DNA of 36,529 nt from Nitrosomonas sp. (GTDB lineage: Bacteria > Pseudomonadota > Gammaproteobacteria > Burkholderiales > Nitrosomonadaceae), in contig SXJH01000225.1 in NCBI GenBank assembly GCA_005779435.1, positions 1 to 36,529 of the forward strand, in the 5' to 3' direction. The notes under the pieces were generated by a model that made no database searches, had not been told where the DNA came from, and saw nothing but the letters and a program-made list of their open reading frames with translations. A program made the position numbers and the translations under genes. This document shows, piece by piece, positions 23,392 through 29,239 of the stretch (the stretch's first letter is position 1; every line of letters starts with the position of its first letter).

Positions 23392-23644
23392 CCACCCCAA
23401 CCGCAGCCGGGCGAAAAGCCCGGCGAGCAATCCAGATACCGATTCAATTATCGGCGCCCGAATTAATGCCGGTCTTACGCAGCAACAATCAGCCCAAATC
23501 GTAAATTCCGGGCTGCGTACGTGGCAGCATTGGGAGGATGGCGACCGGCGCATGCATCCGGCGTTGTTTGAGTATTTTTTGCTCAAAACCGGGCAGGCGG
23601 AATTGGTGATCGATCCGCGTTGCCGGGCGGCAGAAAAACAATAA
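23384..23644 (+). CDS. XRE/HTH-type DNA-binding protein
   Basis: 86 aa. SIIGARINAGLTQQQSAQIV is a helix-turn-helix first half and SGLRTWQHWEDGDRRMHPAL the recognition part (W-x-x-W-E-x-G-x-R-x-M-x-P), the usual XRE pattern. The C-terminal LFEYFLLKTGQAELVIDP completes a small domain. It overlaps the preceding stop by 8 bp. As the last gene of a unit whose promoter has a palindromic spacer (22702-22715), it may autoregulate that promoter; this is inference. Confidence 0.7.
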   Translation: MPNHPNRSRAKSPASNPDTDSIIGARINAGLTQQQSAQIVNSGLRTWQHWEDGDRRMHPALFEYFLLKTGQAELVIDPRCRAAEKQ

Positions 23645-23782
23645 TCATCTACTCAGCGCCGCTATCCCGGCGACTGGGGCGCATCTATAACTTTCATCTT
23701 TAATCTGTAGTCTACTCCGCTTTTTTCCAGCCACAACGCGGGCGGTATGACCTTCCGATAAATGAGCGTAGCGCTTCACCAT
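23645..23782 (-). pseudogene. C-terminal remnant of a tyrosine integrase
   Basis: The minus strand encodes 45 codons opening MVKRYAHLSEGHTARVV, the terminal box of phage tyrosine recombinases, including the catalytic Tyr of RYAHLS. Directly upstream in the same frame is W-Q, then a TGA seven codons before the Met, so the catalytic Arg and His regions are absent. The sequence after about residue 18 (AGKKRSRLQIKDES) is not typical of integrases. It overlaps the end of the 175-aa regulator gene by 7 bp. It appears to be left after deletion or recombination with an integrase gene. It could still be translated by coupling. Confidence 0.7.
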
Positions 23783-24303
23783 TTGCCAACCAGGCCAGCA
23801 TCAATCATCTTGCGCTCGATAATATCAATCGACTGCGAGTGCAATTTATCCATGATCGAATAAACGATTTTTCGATAATCTGCGGCGGACGCATTGTGGC
23901 AGCATAACGACTCCCTTATCATTCTATGCGTAATCTCCCGCCCGCCGATCCGCGCTCCGACATAAGCTAGAATCAGCATAGTTAAATCTCTAGATCGATC
24001 TGTTAAGTGTAAATGCACGCGCGACACTATCCGCGATACATGATCCGGATCGTTAAAATACTTGCACAAAAGATAAGCTTCGCACACCGGGTCGATATTG
24101 ATTATCATCGAATAGATATTGTCAGCCTGCCGATGAACTTCCTCGGGTGATAATCCGGTGAGAATGTCGTTATCGGTTGGCCGCGACGGTTTTCCGCACA
24201 TCCTGCTGATCGAAGGCGCTTTGTAAATCAGAGTCTCCCTAACCTGCGCCGCCCACATTAAAGCCGATTCCGTTGATTTAAACAATATTCCCCCCTTTTG
24301 CAT
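23776..24303 (-). CDS. Candidate late-gene regulator (antiterminator-like)
   Basis: 175 aa from ATG 24303, overlapping the upstream stop (ATGA). All-helical, with SPEEVHRQADNIYSMIINID, PVCEAYLLCKYFNDPDHVSR and LTMLILAYVGARIGGREITH, ending KMIDAGLVGKW. The helical layout with VCEAYLLCKYF resembles small phage Q-like or sigma-like regulators. Its place at the end of the replication operon, before the late promoter and its terminator, is that of an antiterminator. No clear family match, so the role is inferred from position. Confidence 0.4.
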   Translation of the reverse strand: MQKGGILFKSTESALMWAAQVRETLIYKAPSISRMCGKPSRPTDNDILTGLSPEEVHRQADNIYSMIINIDPVCEAYLLCKYFNDPDHVSRIVSRVHLHLTDRSRDLTMLILAYVGARIGGREITHRMIRESLCCHNASAADYRKIVYSIMDKLHSQSIDIIERKMIDAGLVGKW

Positions 24304-24542
24304 CAAATCTCATGCCGCGCGCCATCGATCACCAGCGCGATCTTAACCTCGTTGTTCTCATAATCGCGGTAGCTAATCATGTTGGTTTTAAGGTTCTCGC
24401 AAAGTTTCTTCGCCGCTTCTTCGATAACTTTTTCCGCATGCGGCATCAACGCCGCCTTGATCTGATTTTCCAATTCATTTTCAATGCTTTTGGCAATGTG
24501 TTCAATAGCGTTTCCTAGTTTCAACTGGGTTGTAATAGCCAT
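24303..24542 (-). CDS. Small helical protein of the replication operon
   Basis: 79 aa. TTQLKLGNAIEHIAKSIENE, LENQIKAALMPHAEKVIEEA and KKLCENLKTNMISYRDYENN form a continuous amphipathic helical region, then a short strand region EVKIALVIDGARHEI. Could be a coiled-coil accessory protein. GAGAA is found in front of the ATG. Overlaps the next gene by one base pair of its start codon. No family recognised. Confidence 0.65.
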   Translation of the reverse strand: MAITTQLKLGNAIEHIAKSIENELENQIKAALMPHAEKVIEEAAKKLCENLKTNMISYRDYENNEVKIALVIDGARHEI

Positions 24543-24564
24543 GATCTTTTCTCCAAAAATTAGT

Positions 24565-24999
24565 TCAGTCTTTTAATTCCAACTCACGCACAATCACAAC
24601 TACGCCTGGTGTTTCTGCGTATCGTTTGCGCTTAAAAACCTCAACAACTTGCACATCATCAACCCAAACAACGCCGTTCATTCCATCAAATACACCCTTC
24701 TCAACATTGTCAGCATCGGGCTTTTTAGTAGCAGCAATCAACCCTTGTGCCGCCATTTCTTTTTTCTTTTTCGTCCACGACGCCGGGATTTGCAGCCGTA
24801 TGTCCAGATCAACAGAAACCGCGCCGGATATAAGCGATTGTCCGGCCATTGCAACGTATGCGGCATGCGCTACCAATGATTCATAGTTCGCGGTTTTTTT
24901 AGGCGTATACATCGTTATAAATTTACCTCTGCGCGCCGCTCTTGCTCTGCCCTTGCCGACGGGCTGACCTGGAACTGTAAATTTAATTTCAATACTCAT
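24565..24999 (-). CDS. RusA-family Holliday junction resolvase
   Basis: 144 aa. Begins IEIKFTVPGQPVGKGRARAA. The catalytic block reads KKPDADNVEKGVFDGMNGVVW followed by VDDVQVVEVFKRKRY; the Asp residues in PDADN and DD match the RusA metal site. Resolves Holliday junctions and branched DNA in phage recombination or replication before packaging. Its stop is 22 bp before the start of the next gene, and its start overlaps the zinc-ribbon gene by 4 bp. Confidence 0.9.
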   Translation of the reverse strand: MSIEIKFTVPGQPVGKGRARAARRGKFITMYTPKKTANYESLVAHAAYVAMAGQSLISGAVSVDLDIRLQIPASWTKKKKEMAAQGLIAATKKPDADNVEKGVFDGMNGVVWVDDVQVVEVFKRKRYAETPGVVVIVRELELKD

Positions 25000-25184
25000 T
25001 TGCTTAAAATATCAGCGCCGTCATTCATTCTAAAAAACTCGTCCTTGTCTGCGACATGCTCGCCGCATTGTTCGCATGGATGCAGATCAATATCAAATCC
25101 GGCTTGCAACAAATGAACGCCGTGACCGCATTCGCACACCTTGTACCCTTGCTCTTTGTCCTGATCGTTCACTTTTTTTTCCAT
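24996..25184 (-). CDS. Small zinc-ribbon protein
   Basis: 62 aa. Two cysteine pairs are visible: VCECGHGVHLL and HPCEQCGEHV, with a nearby His, so a zinc ribbon or knuckle is likely. The rest is charged and acidic (DQDKEQGYK, ADKDEFFRMNDGAD). It is coupled to RusA downstream (ATGA overlap) and overlaps the end of the 58-aa gene upstream by 16 bp. Function unknown; possibly nucleic-acid binding. Confidence 0.7.
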   Translation of the reverse strand: MEKKVNDQDKEQGYKVCECGHGVHLLQAGFDIDLHPCEQCGEHVADKDEFFRMNDGADILSK

Positions 25185-25345
25185 TCGATTTTTACCCGAT
25201 TAACAATCGATTCCGCGTAATTATCCCCGTATTTCTCGCGCCAATATTCGATGCATGCTGCCCGGTATTCTCGCGTGTGCGCTTTTGTGATCCATTCGAC
25301 CGCTTCCTTGATCGTCGGCTGCCGTGCGTTTTCTGGCTCATTCAA
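25169..25345 (-). CDS. Small basic protein, TTG start
   Basis: 58 aa. NEPENARQPTIKEAVEWITK, HTREYRAACIEYWREKYGDN, AESIVNRVKIEWKKK: two helices with an EWITKxHTREYR motif I associate with small phage proteins. No ATG exists in this frame after the nearest upstream stop, so TTG at 25343-25345 is the likely start, with GGAG about 15 nt upstream (long spacing). Conservation of reading frame, coding-like residue pattern and overlap with the next gene support it. Function unknown. Confidence 0.6.
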   Translation of the reverse strand: MNEPENARQPTIKEAVEWITKAHTREYRAACIEYWREKYGDNYAESIVNRVKIEWKKK

Positions 25346-25351
25346 TTGGTG

Positions 25352-25370
25352 CGCCGGTTACGCTCCGGCG
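25352..25370. repeat. GC-rich hairpin in a 140-bp gap
   Basis: CGCCGG and CCGGCG form a perfect 6-bp stem with a 7-nt loop. The gap 25346-25485 otherwise holds a possible 28-codon GTG reading frame (25428 down to about 25342), too short to call, and an AT-rich segment at 25420-25480. No T tract follows, so this is not a classical terminator. Confidence 0.45.
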
Positions 25371-25485
25371 AATCCGCACTGCGCGCCTGGGCATGCGGGG
25401 AACAGGTTTTCAGGTTTTTATGTTTCACAATCTTCTGATTTAAAATTTCTTTTATCTCTGATAATCTTTTTTCTGTTTCTTGTTT

Positions 25486-26142
25486 TTACTGAACAACTGC
25501 CGCTAATTTTGGTTTTCTGGCTTCCATTTCAGCCTGTAATTCAGAAGCGATTTCGCCAATAAGCACTGGGGCGTTTTTATCTATTTTTGAGTTAAGTAAC
25601 TTGTTGCCAAACTCAGTTTGTTCGTGAGATGGAAACAAAGAAAGCACATGTTCTTGAGTTAATCTCCCTTTTTCGGCGGCCTCACGCAAAACATGCTCGC
25701 GACTATTTTTATCATGCCCGAGTGAAGGCTCCCAATGCACAAGTACGTGATTATTCCGCGCATCTAAGCATTTCGCTTTATAAGTTTCAATGAACGCCAT
25801 CCGCGCAGCAATATGATCGCCTTCCTCAATCAATGGCAAAGCAATGCCGAATGATTCGGCCATTTCTCTTGTCCACACGACAGATTTATATTCTTCTTTC
25901 GGTATCATGGCCCAAGCCTCTTCAGGCCCAGGCCGTCCATCATCGATGCGATCGATAACATCACTTATTTTTAACCTACCTTTCAGTTCCTTGCGACATC
26001 TTTCAAGAGATTTCAAAACCTGTTCTTCTGGGAATCCTGACAAATCCTTCGCCATAATTCTTGCCGCAAATTCTGACAAATCGGTATCAGTTAATTCAGC
26101 AGTAACCGCTATTGCTTTTAGTAAATTTTCAGTTGGTTGCAT
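25486..26142 (-). CDS. Phage replication-associated protein (helicase-loader position)
   Basis: 218 aa. LLKAIAVTAELTDTDLSEFA and MAKDLSGFPEEQVLKSLERC give an N-terminal helical domain like that found in phage replication modules; GRPGPEEAWAMIPKEEYKSV is a middle segment; the C-terminal half is helical. No Walker A motif, so it is not an ATPase. It follows the DnaD/DnaT-like gene with a 14-bp overlap, the usual place for a helicase loader or replication accessory protein (P analogue). Role inferred from context. Confidence 0.5.
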   Translation of the reverse strand: MQPTENLLKAIAVTAELTDTDLSEFAARIMAKDLSGFPEEQVLKSLERCRKELKGRLKISDVIDRIDDGRPGPEEAWAMIPKEEYKSVVWTREMAESFGIALPLIEEGDHIAARMAFIETYKAKCLDARNNHVLVHWEPSLGHDKNSREHVLREAAEKGRLTQEHVLSLFPSHEQTEFGNKLLNSKIDKNAPVLIGEIASELQAEMEARKPKLAAVVQ

Positions 26143-27052
26143 TTGCCTTAGCCTCTTCGATTAGCTTGTTGAAAACATTCCTGCGCGCTTGAGTTTTATC
26201 GGCTTGGCGTGCTTGCGTGCCGGTCATTTGCCGCTGCGTTACCCATTCCGTACGCAACTTCTCCGCATCAGCTAATAGCAGCCCTACGGTGTGCATTTTT
26301 TGAACGTAAAATTGATTGTTGTGATTTACAAAGAACTCTGCTACATGCGGTGATTCATCAAACCCAATTCGTTTTATAAAACTAGAAAGCTGAGCGTTTA
26401 CGGTTGCGTTACGCACAGGTTGTACTCCGTACCGCGAAAAATACGCCTCGCTGTACGCCTCCCAGGTTTCATGGGTTGGAGCCAAATCTTGATTTTTAGA
26501 AATCGGTCTTGTTTTTTTGACCGGGGTTATGTCGCGGTTTTTTGCGACTACCCCCGACGAAACAGGGGTGGAGGAATCGATAGATTCCGAAACCCCGCAA
26601 TCAGGAATCAGAGAATCAGTATTAAGGGAATCAGTATTAAGGGAATCAGTATTAAGGGAATCAGCCGGGCGGCTTCCGTTATTTAACGGTTCTTTAACCG
26701 TTAAATAACAACTATCTGAATTTTCTATATATTCTGGGAGAACTGTTTCGGCTTCTGTTTTGTGTGGATGTTGGTGCTTATCGAAATTTATTACCTGAAT
26801 AATCTTTAACCCGTTGCACTCATACCTGCATATAAAACCTAGTCGATGCAGCACCGTTAGATAACCGTTAATGTCTATATTTTCACGGTACGGGAACGTT
26901 TCGGCCTTTATTCGTAACGGCCTATCCTCGAGCCTGCCGGCTTTGTCAGCCAGGCACCATAAATTTATAAAAAGAATTGTTAGCATCGGGTCTTCAACGC
27001 CCAGAATCTCATTCTTAAATAATGCTGGTTTTATATTTCGCGCTCTAGCCAT
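26129..27052 (-). CDS. Phage replication initiator with DnaD/DnaT-like domains
   Basis: 307 aa from ATG 27052, chosen because it opens with ARNIKPALFKNEILGVEDPM, the typical N-terminus of phage winged-helix replication proteins, rather than an upstream Met. LWCLADKAGRLEDRPLRIKA and LHRLGFICRY continue the winged-helix fold. A linker contains a threefold pentapeptide repeat (SLNTD). The C-terminal part (HETWEAYSEAYFSRYGVQ, GLLLADAEKLRTEWVTQRQM) resembles DnaT-like domains. It should recognise the phage origin and load the host helicase; origin location is not established. Confidence 0.7.
   Translation of the reverse strand: MARARNIKPALFKNEILGVEDPMLTILFINLWCLADKAGRLEDRPLRIKAETFPYRENIDINGYLTVLHRLGFICRYECNGLKIIQVINFDKHQHPHKTEAETVLPEYIENSDSCYLTVKEPLNNGSRPADSLNTDSLNTDSLNTDSLIPDCGVSESIDSSTPVSSGVVAKNRDITPVKKTRPISKNQDLAPTHETWEAYSEAYFSRYGVQPVRNATVNAQLSSFIKRIGFDESPHVAEFFVNHNNQFYVQKMHTVGLLLADAEKLRTEWVTQRQMTGTQARQADKTQARRNVFNKLIEEAKANATN
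26613..26657. repeat. 15-bp tandem repeat, three copies, inside the initiator gene
   Basis: GAATCAGTATTAAGG (plus-strand reading) occurs at 26613, 26628 and 26643, with a partial fourth copy. It encodes the SLNTD pentapeptide linker. The unit length preserves frame, so copy number can change the linker length. Confidence 0.8.
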
Positions 27053-27374
27053 TTTGTGAAGCCTTTTTAGCGATTCGAAGGTTGCGTTTTCCGCCAATTG
27101 GAAAAAGGGTGACATCGCACGAATACTCAGGATCAACAAGACATGGCTTTTGGCTGACAAACATCAGCACATGCGCGGCAATATCGAATTCGCGGCTATT
27201 TAGAGAGCGCATGTACACCTTCAATGCGGTGTGCCATTTTTCTTTGGCAAAAGCTTCTCTGCGCTCATATGAAAGATGAACGATATTGGCTATTACTTTT
27301 GGGTTGATACTAAGTGATTTGCTGCGTGATCGTGTTTTTGACGTTGCTTTCGCAACTTTTGATTGAGTAACCAT
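27045..27374 (-). CDS. Basic protein upstream of the replication initiator, unknown
   Basis: 109 aa from ATG 27374, chosen because AGGA lies about 10 nt upstream. MVTQSKVAKATSKTRSRSKS is very basic, followed by LSINPKVIANIVHLSYERRE and SLNSREFDIAAHVLMFVS. It could bind nucleic acid. The frame remains open upstream to 27629, giving an 85-codon extension (positions 27375-27629) whose peptide, for example GNIAGRLTAVFKCLAVPLN, looks unlike the rest. I treat that as a leader or overlapping element, not as the true N-terminus. Overlaps the next gene by 8 bp. Confidence 0.55.
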   Translation of the reverse strand: MVTQSKVAKATSKTRSRSKSLSINPKVIANIVHLSYERREAFAKEKWHTALKVYMRSLNSREFDIAAHVLMFVSQKPCLVDPEYSCDVTLFPIGGKRNLRIAKKASQNG

Positions 27375-27629
27375 GAATGGCATCCTGACGGCTGTGTTAA
27401 AAATTCGTTCCTTGTTCAGAGGAACGGCCAGGCACTTGAACACCGCCGTCAGACGGCCAGCAATATTTCCCTTTCGGGTATTGTATTTTTGCTCGCTACC
27501 CGGCCATAGACAAACTATGGACGTAAAAAAACCACGACTCTCGGGCGCGGGGCAATCCGCTGACGGTGGTGTGTTCAGCACCAGAACCGCAGAATAATCC
27601 GAATCAATCGCAGTTGTCAACATATCCAT

Positions 27630-27782
27630 TTATCTCGTTGTAATAAACCATAAAACAATTCCTTTATTTGCTAACAAGCGAAACGGGCTGGGCTTGATAC
27701 CAACTATGTGAAATTCAGGCTCAAGACACTCGATGATCGTAGCTATAGCTATACCTGTTTTATCATCAATGTATTCACACAT
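27630..27782 (-). CDS. Possible 50-aa protein in the leader region
   Basis: From ATG 27782, MCEYIDDKTGIAIATIIECL and EPEFHIVGIKPSPFRLLANK are encoded, ending directly at the ATG at 27629. It has reasonable residue composition and one hydrophobic segment, but no clear Shine-Dalgarno sequence. A real small protein or chance. Lies between the hairpin cluster and the leader of the 109-aa gene. Confidence 0.35.
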   Translation of the reverse strand: MCEYIDDKTGIAIATIIECLEPEFHIVGIKPSPFRLLANKGIVLWFITTR

Positions 27783-27792
27783 ACTCGTCTAC

Positions 27793-27977
27793 GCACGTCC
27801 TTCCGTGCTGCCGCTTCCTTCTTAGCCCTGCCGCTTACCCGGGCAGGTTAGGTGTTTGTTGGTTACCGGAGCTGATCCCGGTTTAATAACCTCACTGTCC
27901 ATCTAACTAACAAATGCGCGTTACCGCTATCCGACTAACCGAGAGCGACTCGGCTTCCGTGCGTATCAGCCTACGCA
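27793..27977. ncRNA. Cluster of five hairpins in a gene-poor stretch (candidate structured RNA)
   Basis: Stems in order: GCACG/CGTGC (27793-27808), CCTGCC/GGCAGG (27827-27847), GGTT with nested ACCGG/CCGGT and AACC (27861-27891), CCGAG/CTCGG (27939-27953), TGCGTA/TACGCA (27960-27977). No convincing gene occupies 27783-28067 on either strand; a 26-codon minus-strand frame near 27900 is too short to support. On the minus strand this RNA would follow the terminator at 28068-28106 and precede the replication genes. Function unknown; a regulatory leader or immunity RNA is possible. Confidence 0.4.
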
Positions 27978-28067
27978 TCAAACCAACAAGAACAGGCTCT
28001 AGCAATTTGCAGCATCGGCTTGTGAATTCTGATGTTTTGCCAAAGCCTGCTCTTTTTGATTCTTTTG

Positions 28068-28106
28068 AAAAAAATAAGCCAGCGGGCAGTTAGGTAACCC
28101 GCTGGC
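28068..28106 (-). terminator. Strong intrinsic terminator downstream of the repressor gene and CRISPR repeat
   Basis: On the minus strand GCCAGCGGG pairs with CCCGCTGGC (9 perfect pairs) around an 11-nt loop, then TTATTTTTTTC. It would end the transcript that begins at the repressor promoter (28533-28561), about 125 nt after the CRISPR repeat, and could limit entry into the replication genes. Confidence 0.8.
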
Positions 28107-28230
28107 ATTGAGTTGCAGCGGTGGCTGCTGGAAAATAGTTGCGACCATCCGATTACGCAAAAATGCGCTGGCCGCTGCGGCGGGAGAGTAACACGAAAAT
28201 CTGTGATCTGTTTTTGCTCCATTCTTAGCC

Positions 28231-28258
28231 CGGTTCATCCCCACGGGCGTGGGGAACA
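28231..28258 (-). CRISPR. Solitary type I-E CRISPR repeat (candidate RNA anti-CRISPR)
   Basis: The plus strand starts CGGTTCATCCCCACG and continues to GTGGGGAACA at 28258. On the minus strand this is the canonical I-E repeat form: TGTTCCCC, then the CCCCAC/GTGGGG hairpin, then the 8-nt handle ATGAACCG. No second full repeat lies at the 61-bp period on either side and no cas gene is in the window. It is 25 bp after the repressor stop, in that gene's transcript, and 125 bp before a terminator. Published RNA anti-CRISPRs (Racr) are solitary phage repeats that mimic crRNA and sequester Cas proteins. A one-repeat mini-array is the alternative. Confidence 0.8.
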
Positions 28259-28283
28259 TTTTATTAAACACAGCTTGTTATCT

Positions 28284-28526
28284 CTATGCGACTTGCTTTT
28301 CTTTATCTTGCTCTGCCAGTTCCGGCCATAGATCGCGCCAATTGGCTGGACAAAGATCGCGCCTTGTTACAATGCCATTTGTGGCCAATTCGATTTGCGG
28401 GCATCGCTCAAATGGTATCGGCCTTACTCCATTCCGCCATTGGCTTATTAACGAAGGGGAAACCCCCAGCTTTTCGGCCAGGCCCGCATTTGAATCAACT
28501 TCTGATAAGTATTTTTCTAAATTCAT
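28284..28526 (-). CDS. YdaS/Cro-type HTH repressor
   Basis: 80 aa from ATG 28526. MNLEKYLSEVDSNAGLAEKL, GVSPSLISQWRNGVRPIPFE and RCPQIELATNGIVTRRDLCP are the YdaS/Cro-like helix-turn-helix domain, ending LWPEL. It likely represses both early promoters by binding the ATAGCAAATGCTAT palindromes at 28534-28574 and 29262-29304. The promoter -10 (28533-28538) is so close that transcription should start at or within 1 nt of the ATG, so the message would be leaderless; no Shine-Dalgarno is present. An upstream in-frame start at 28592 lies across the operator and is unlikely. The solitary CRISPR repeat follows its stop. Confidence 0.8.
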   Translation of the reverse strand: MNLEKYLSEVDSNAGLAEKLGVSPSLISQWRNGVRPIPFERCPQIELATNGIVTRRDLCPANWRDLWPELAEQDKEKQVA

Positions 28527-28532
28527 AACGTA

Positions 28533-28561
28533 ACGATAGCAAATGCTATCGATTGAGTCAA
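28533..28561 (-). promoter_or_regulatory. Repressor promoter overlapping its operators
   Basis: On the minus strand TTGACT (28561-28556), 17-bp spacer, TATCGT (28538-28533). The palindrome at 28536-28549 covers the spacer and -10, so repressor binding would block it. Confidence 0.7.
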
Positions 28562-28574
28562 TAGCAAATGCGAT
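28534..28574. repeat. Operator pair, copy 1 (inverted relative to 29262-29304)
   Basis: Two palindromes, ATAGCAAATGCTAT at 28536-28549 and ATAGCAAATGCGAT at 28561-28574, with centres 25 bp apart. The intervening sequence and both palindromes recur in inverted orientation at 29262-29304 with about 36 bp shared. Confidence 0.85.
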
Positions 28575-28639
28575 TTTGATCGCTAGCACCATAAGAACAA
28601 AATTATCATCATGGAGTTTCCTATATTGAAGGTGCTCAT

Positions 28640-28924
28640 TTATGCACCCCCTTGCTGTTGTTCATCAATCCACTGAAAAAACTTTGCCTCATCGATGAGC
28701 AATTTTCGCCCGATTCTGACTAAGGCAATATTCAATCCATTACCTTGAATTGTCCCTCTCGAAGTTTTGCGATTTTCTGCTAAGAAAATTTGATTGCGGA
28801 GGGCCCCTTGAGAAAAGGCCGGGTGCTTTTCAGAAAATTGTCGTACAGATAGTAGAGTCGGAAGTTGTGATGATGAATTAGGAAAAGTTAATTCTTGCTT
28901 TGGGAGTGTAATTTGAGTTTCCAT
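28640..28924 (-). CDS. AlpA/excisionase-like DNA-binding protein
   Basis: 94 aa. TLLSVRQFSEKHPAFSQGAL is a winged-helix start and NIALVRIGRKLLIDEAKFFQ, then WIDEQQQGGA, the end of a small DNA-binding domain. The S-x-x-Q-F-x-x-K-H-P-A-F ... R-x-G-R-x-x-L-I-D-E pattern is common in prophages and integrative elements next to integrases. AAGGA precedes the start. It lies inside the control region between the two operator copies, so it may act as excisionase or as a regulator of the lysogenic switch. A stem GGTGC/GCACC spans its stop codon at 28631-28648. Confidence 0.65.
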   Translation of the reverse strand: METQITLPKQELTFPNSSSQLPTLLSVRQFSEKHPAFSQGALRNQIFLAENRKTSRGTIQGNGLNIALVRIGRKLLIDEAKFFQWIDEQQQGGA

Positions 28925-29032
28925 TTTTTCAGTCCTTTGATTAATTGCTCAAAACGCTACAATGTCTCAGTAGCTTGGATAGACTCTAAACAGAAACTTC
29001 TATTTGTTCACGCCGCTAAAATAATTTATTTT

Positions 29033-29057
29033 CCCGGTGCAGTATTTACGCACCGGG
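29033..29057. other. 8-bp perfect hairpin upstream of the iterons
   Basis: CCCGGTGC and GCACCGGG form an 8-bp stem with loop AGTATTTAC. Not followed by T on either strand, so not a terminator. It could be a single-strand initiation structure or a protein site beside the iterons. Confidence 0.6.
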
Positions 29058-29096
29058 ATTGCCCCGGTCAAAGATATTCAGCAGATTTTTCAACAT

Positions 29097-29239
29097 CGAA
29101 TCTTCCACAAGTCTGGAAGATTCACTGGTTATTTTTCGTTCGAATCTTCCACAAGTCTGGAAAAGTCCCCCGTTATTTTTCGTGCGAGTTTTCCACAAGT
29201 CTGGAAAAGTCCCCCGTTATTTTTCGTGCGAGTTTTCCA
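29097..29239. repeat. Three 44-bp iterons plus a partial fourth (origin or operator candidate)
   Basis: Units start at 29097, 29141, 29185 and (partial) 29229. Each holds TCTTCCACAAGTCTGGAAGA or TTTTCCACAAGTCTGGAAAA, a palindrome with 7-bp arms. Unit 1 has C/G arms, unit 3 T/A arms, and unit 2 mixes them, so changes at the arms are mostly compensated. TTTTCCACA matches the DnaA-box consensus TTWTNCACA. An AT-rich stretch (ATATTTAAAATTATTTA, 29239-29255) follows. This is an origin-like architecture; a regulatory array is the alternative. Confidence 0.6.

Noticed and set aside
25385..25405. GCATGCGGGGAACAGG resembles the end of an I-E CRISPR repeat (GGGGAACA).
   Set aside because: Only the GGGGAACA part and a few GC bases match; the hairpin arms and the CGGTTCATC end are absent, and the spacing to 28231 is far too large for an array.
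28190..28200. Possible second, degenerate CRISPR repeat after the solitary repeat.
   Set aside because: Only GTGTT matches at the start, and the distance is 36 bp instead of 32; the rest does not align. Mentioned only as a weak point in a finding.
27971..28271. Minus-strand reading frames of 83 and 90 codons across the CRISPR repeat and terminator.
   Set aside because: One begins with the translated repeat (FPTPVGMNR) and both cross a strong terminator; no Shine-Dalgarno site. They look like translations of an RNA region.
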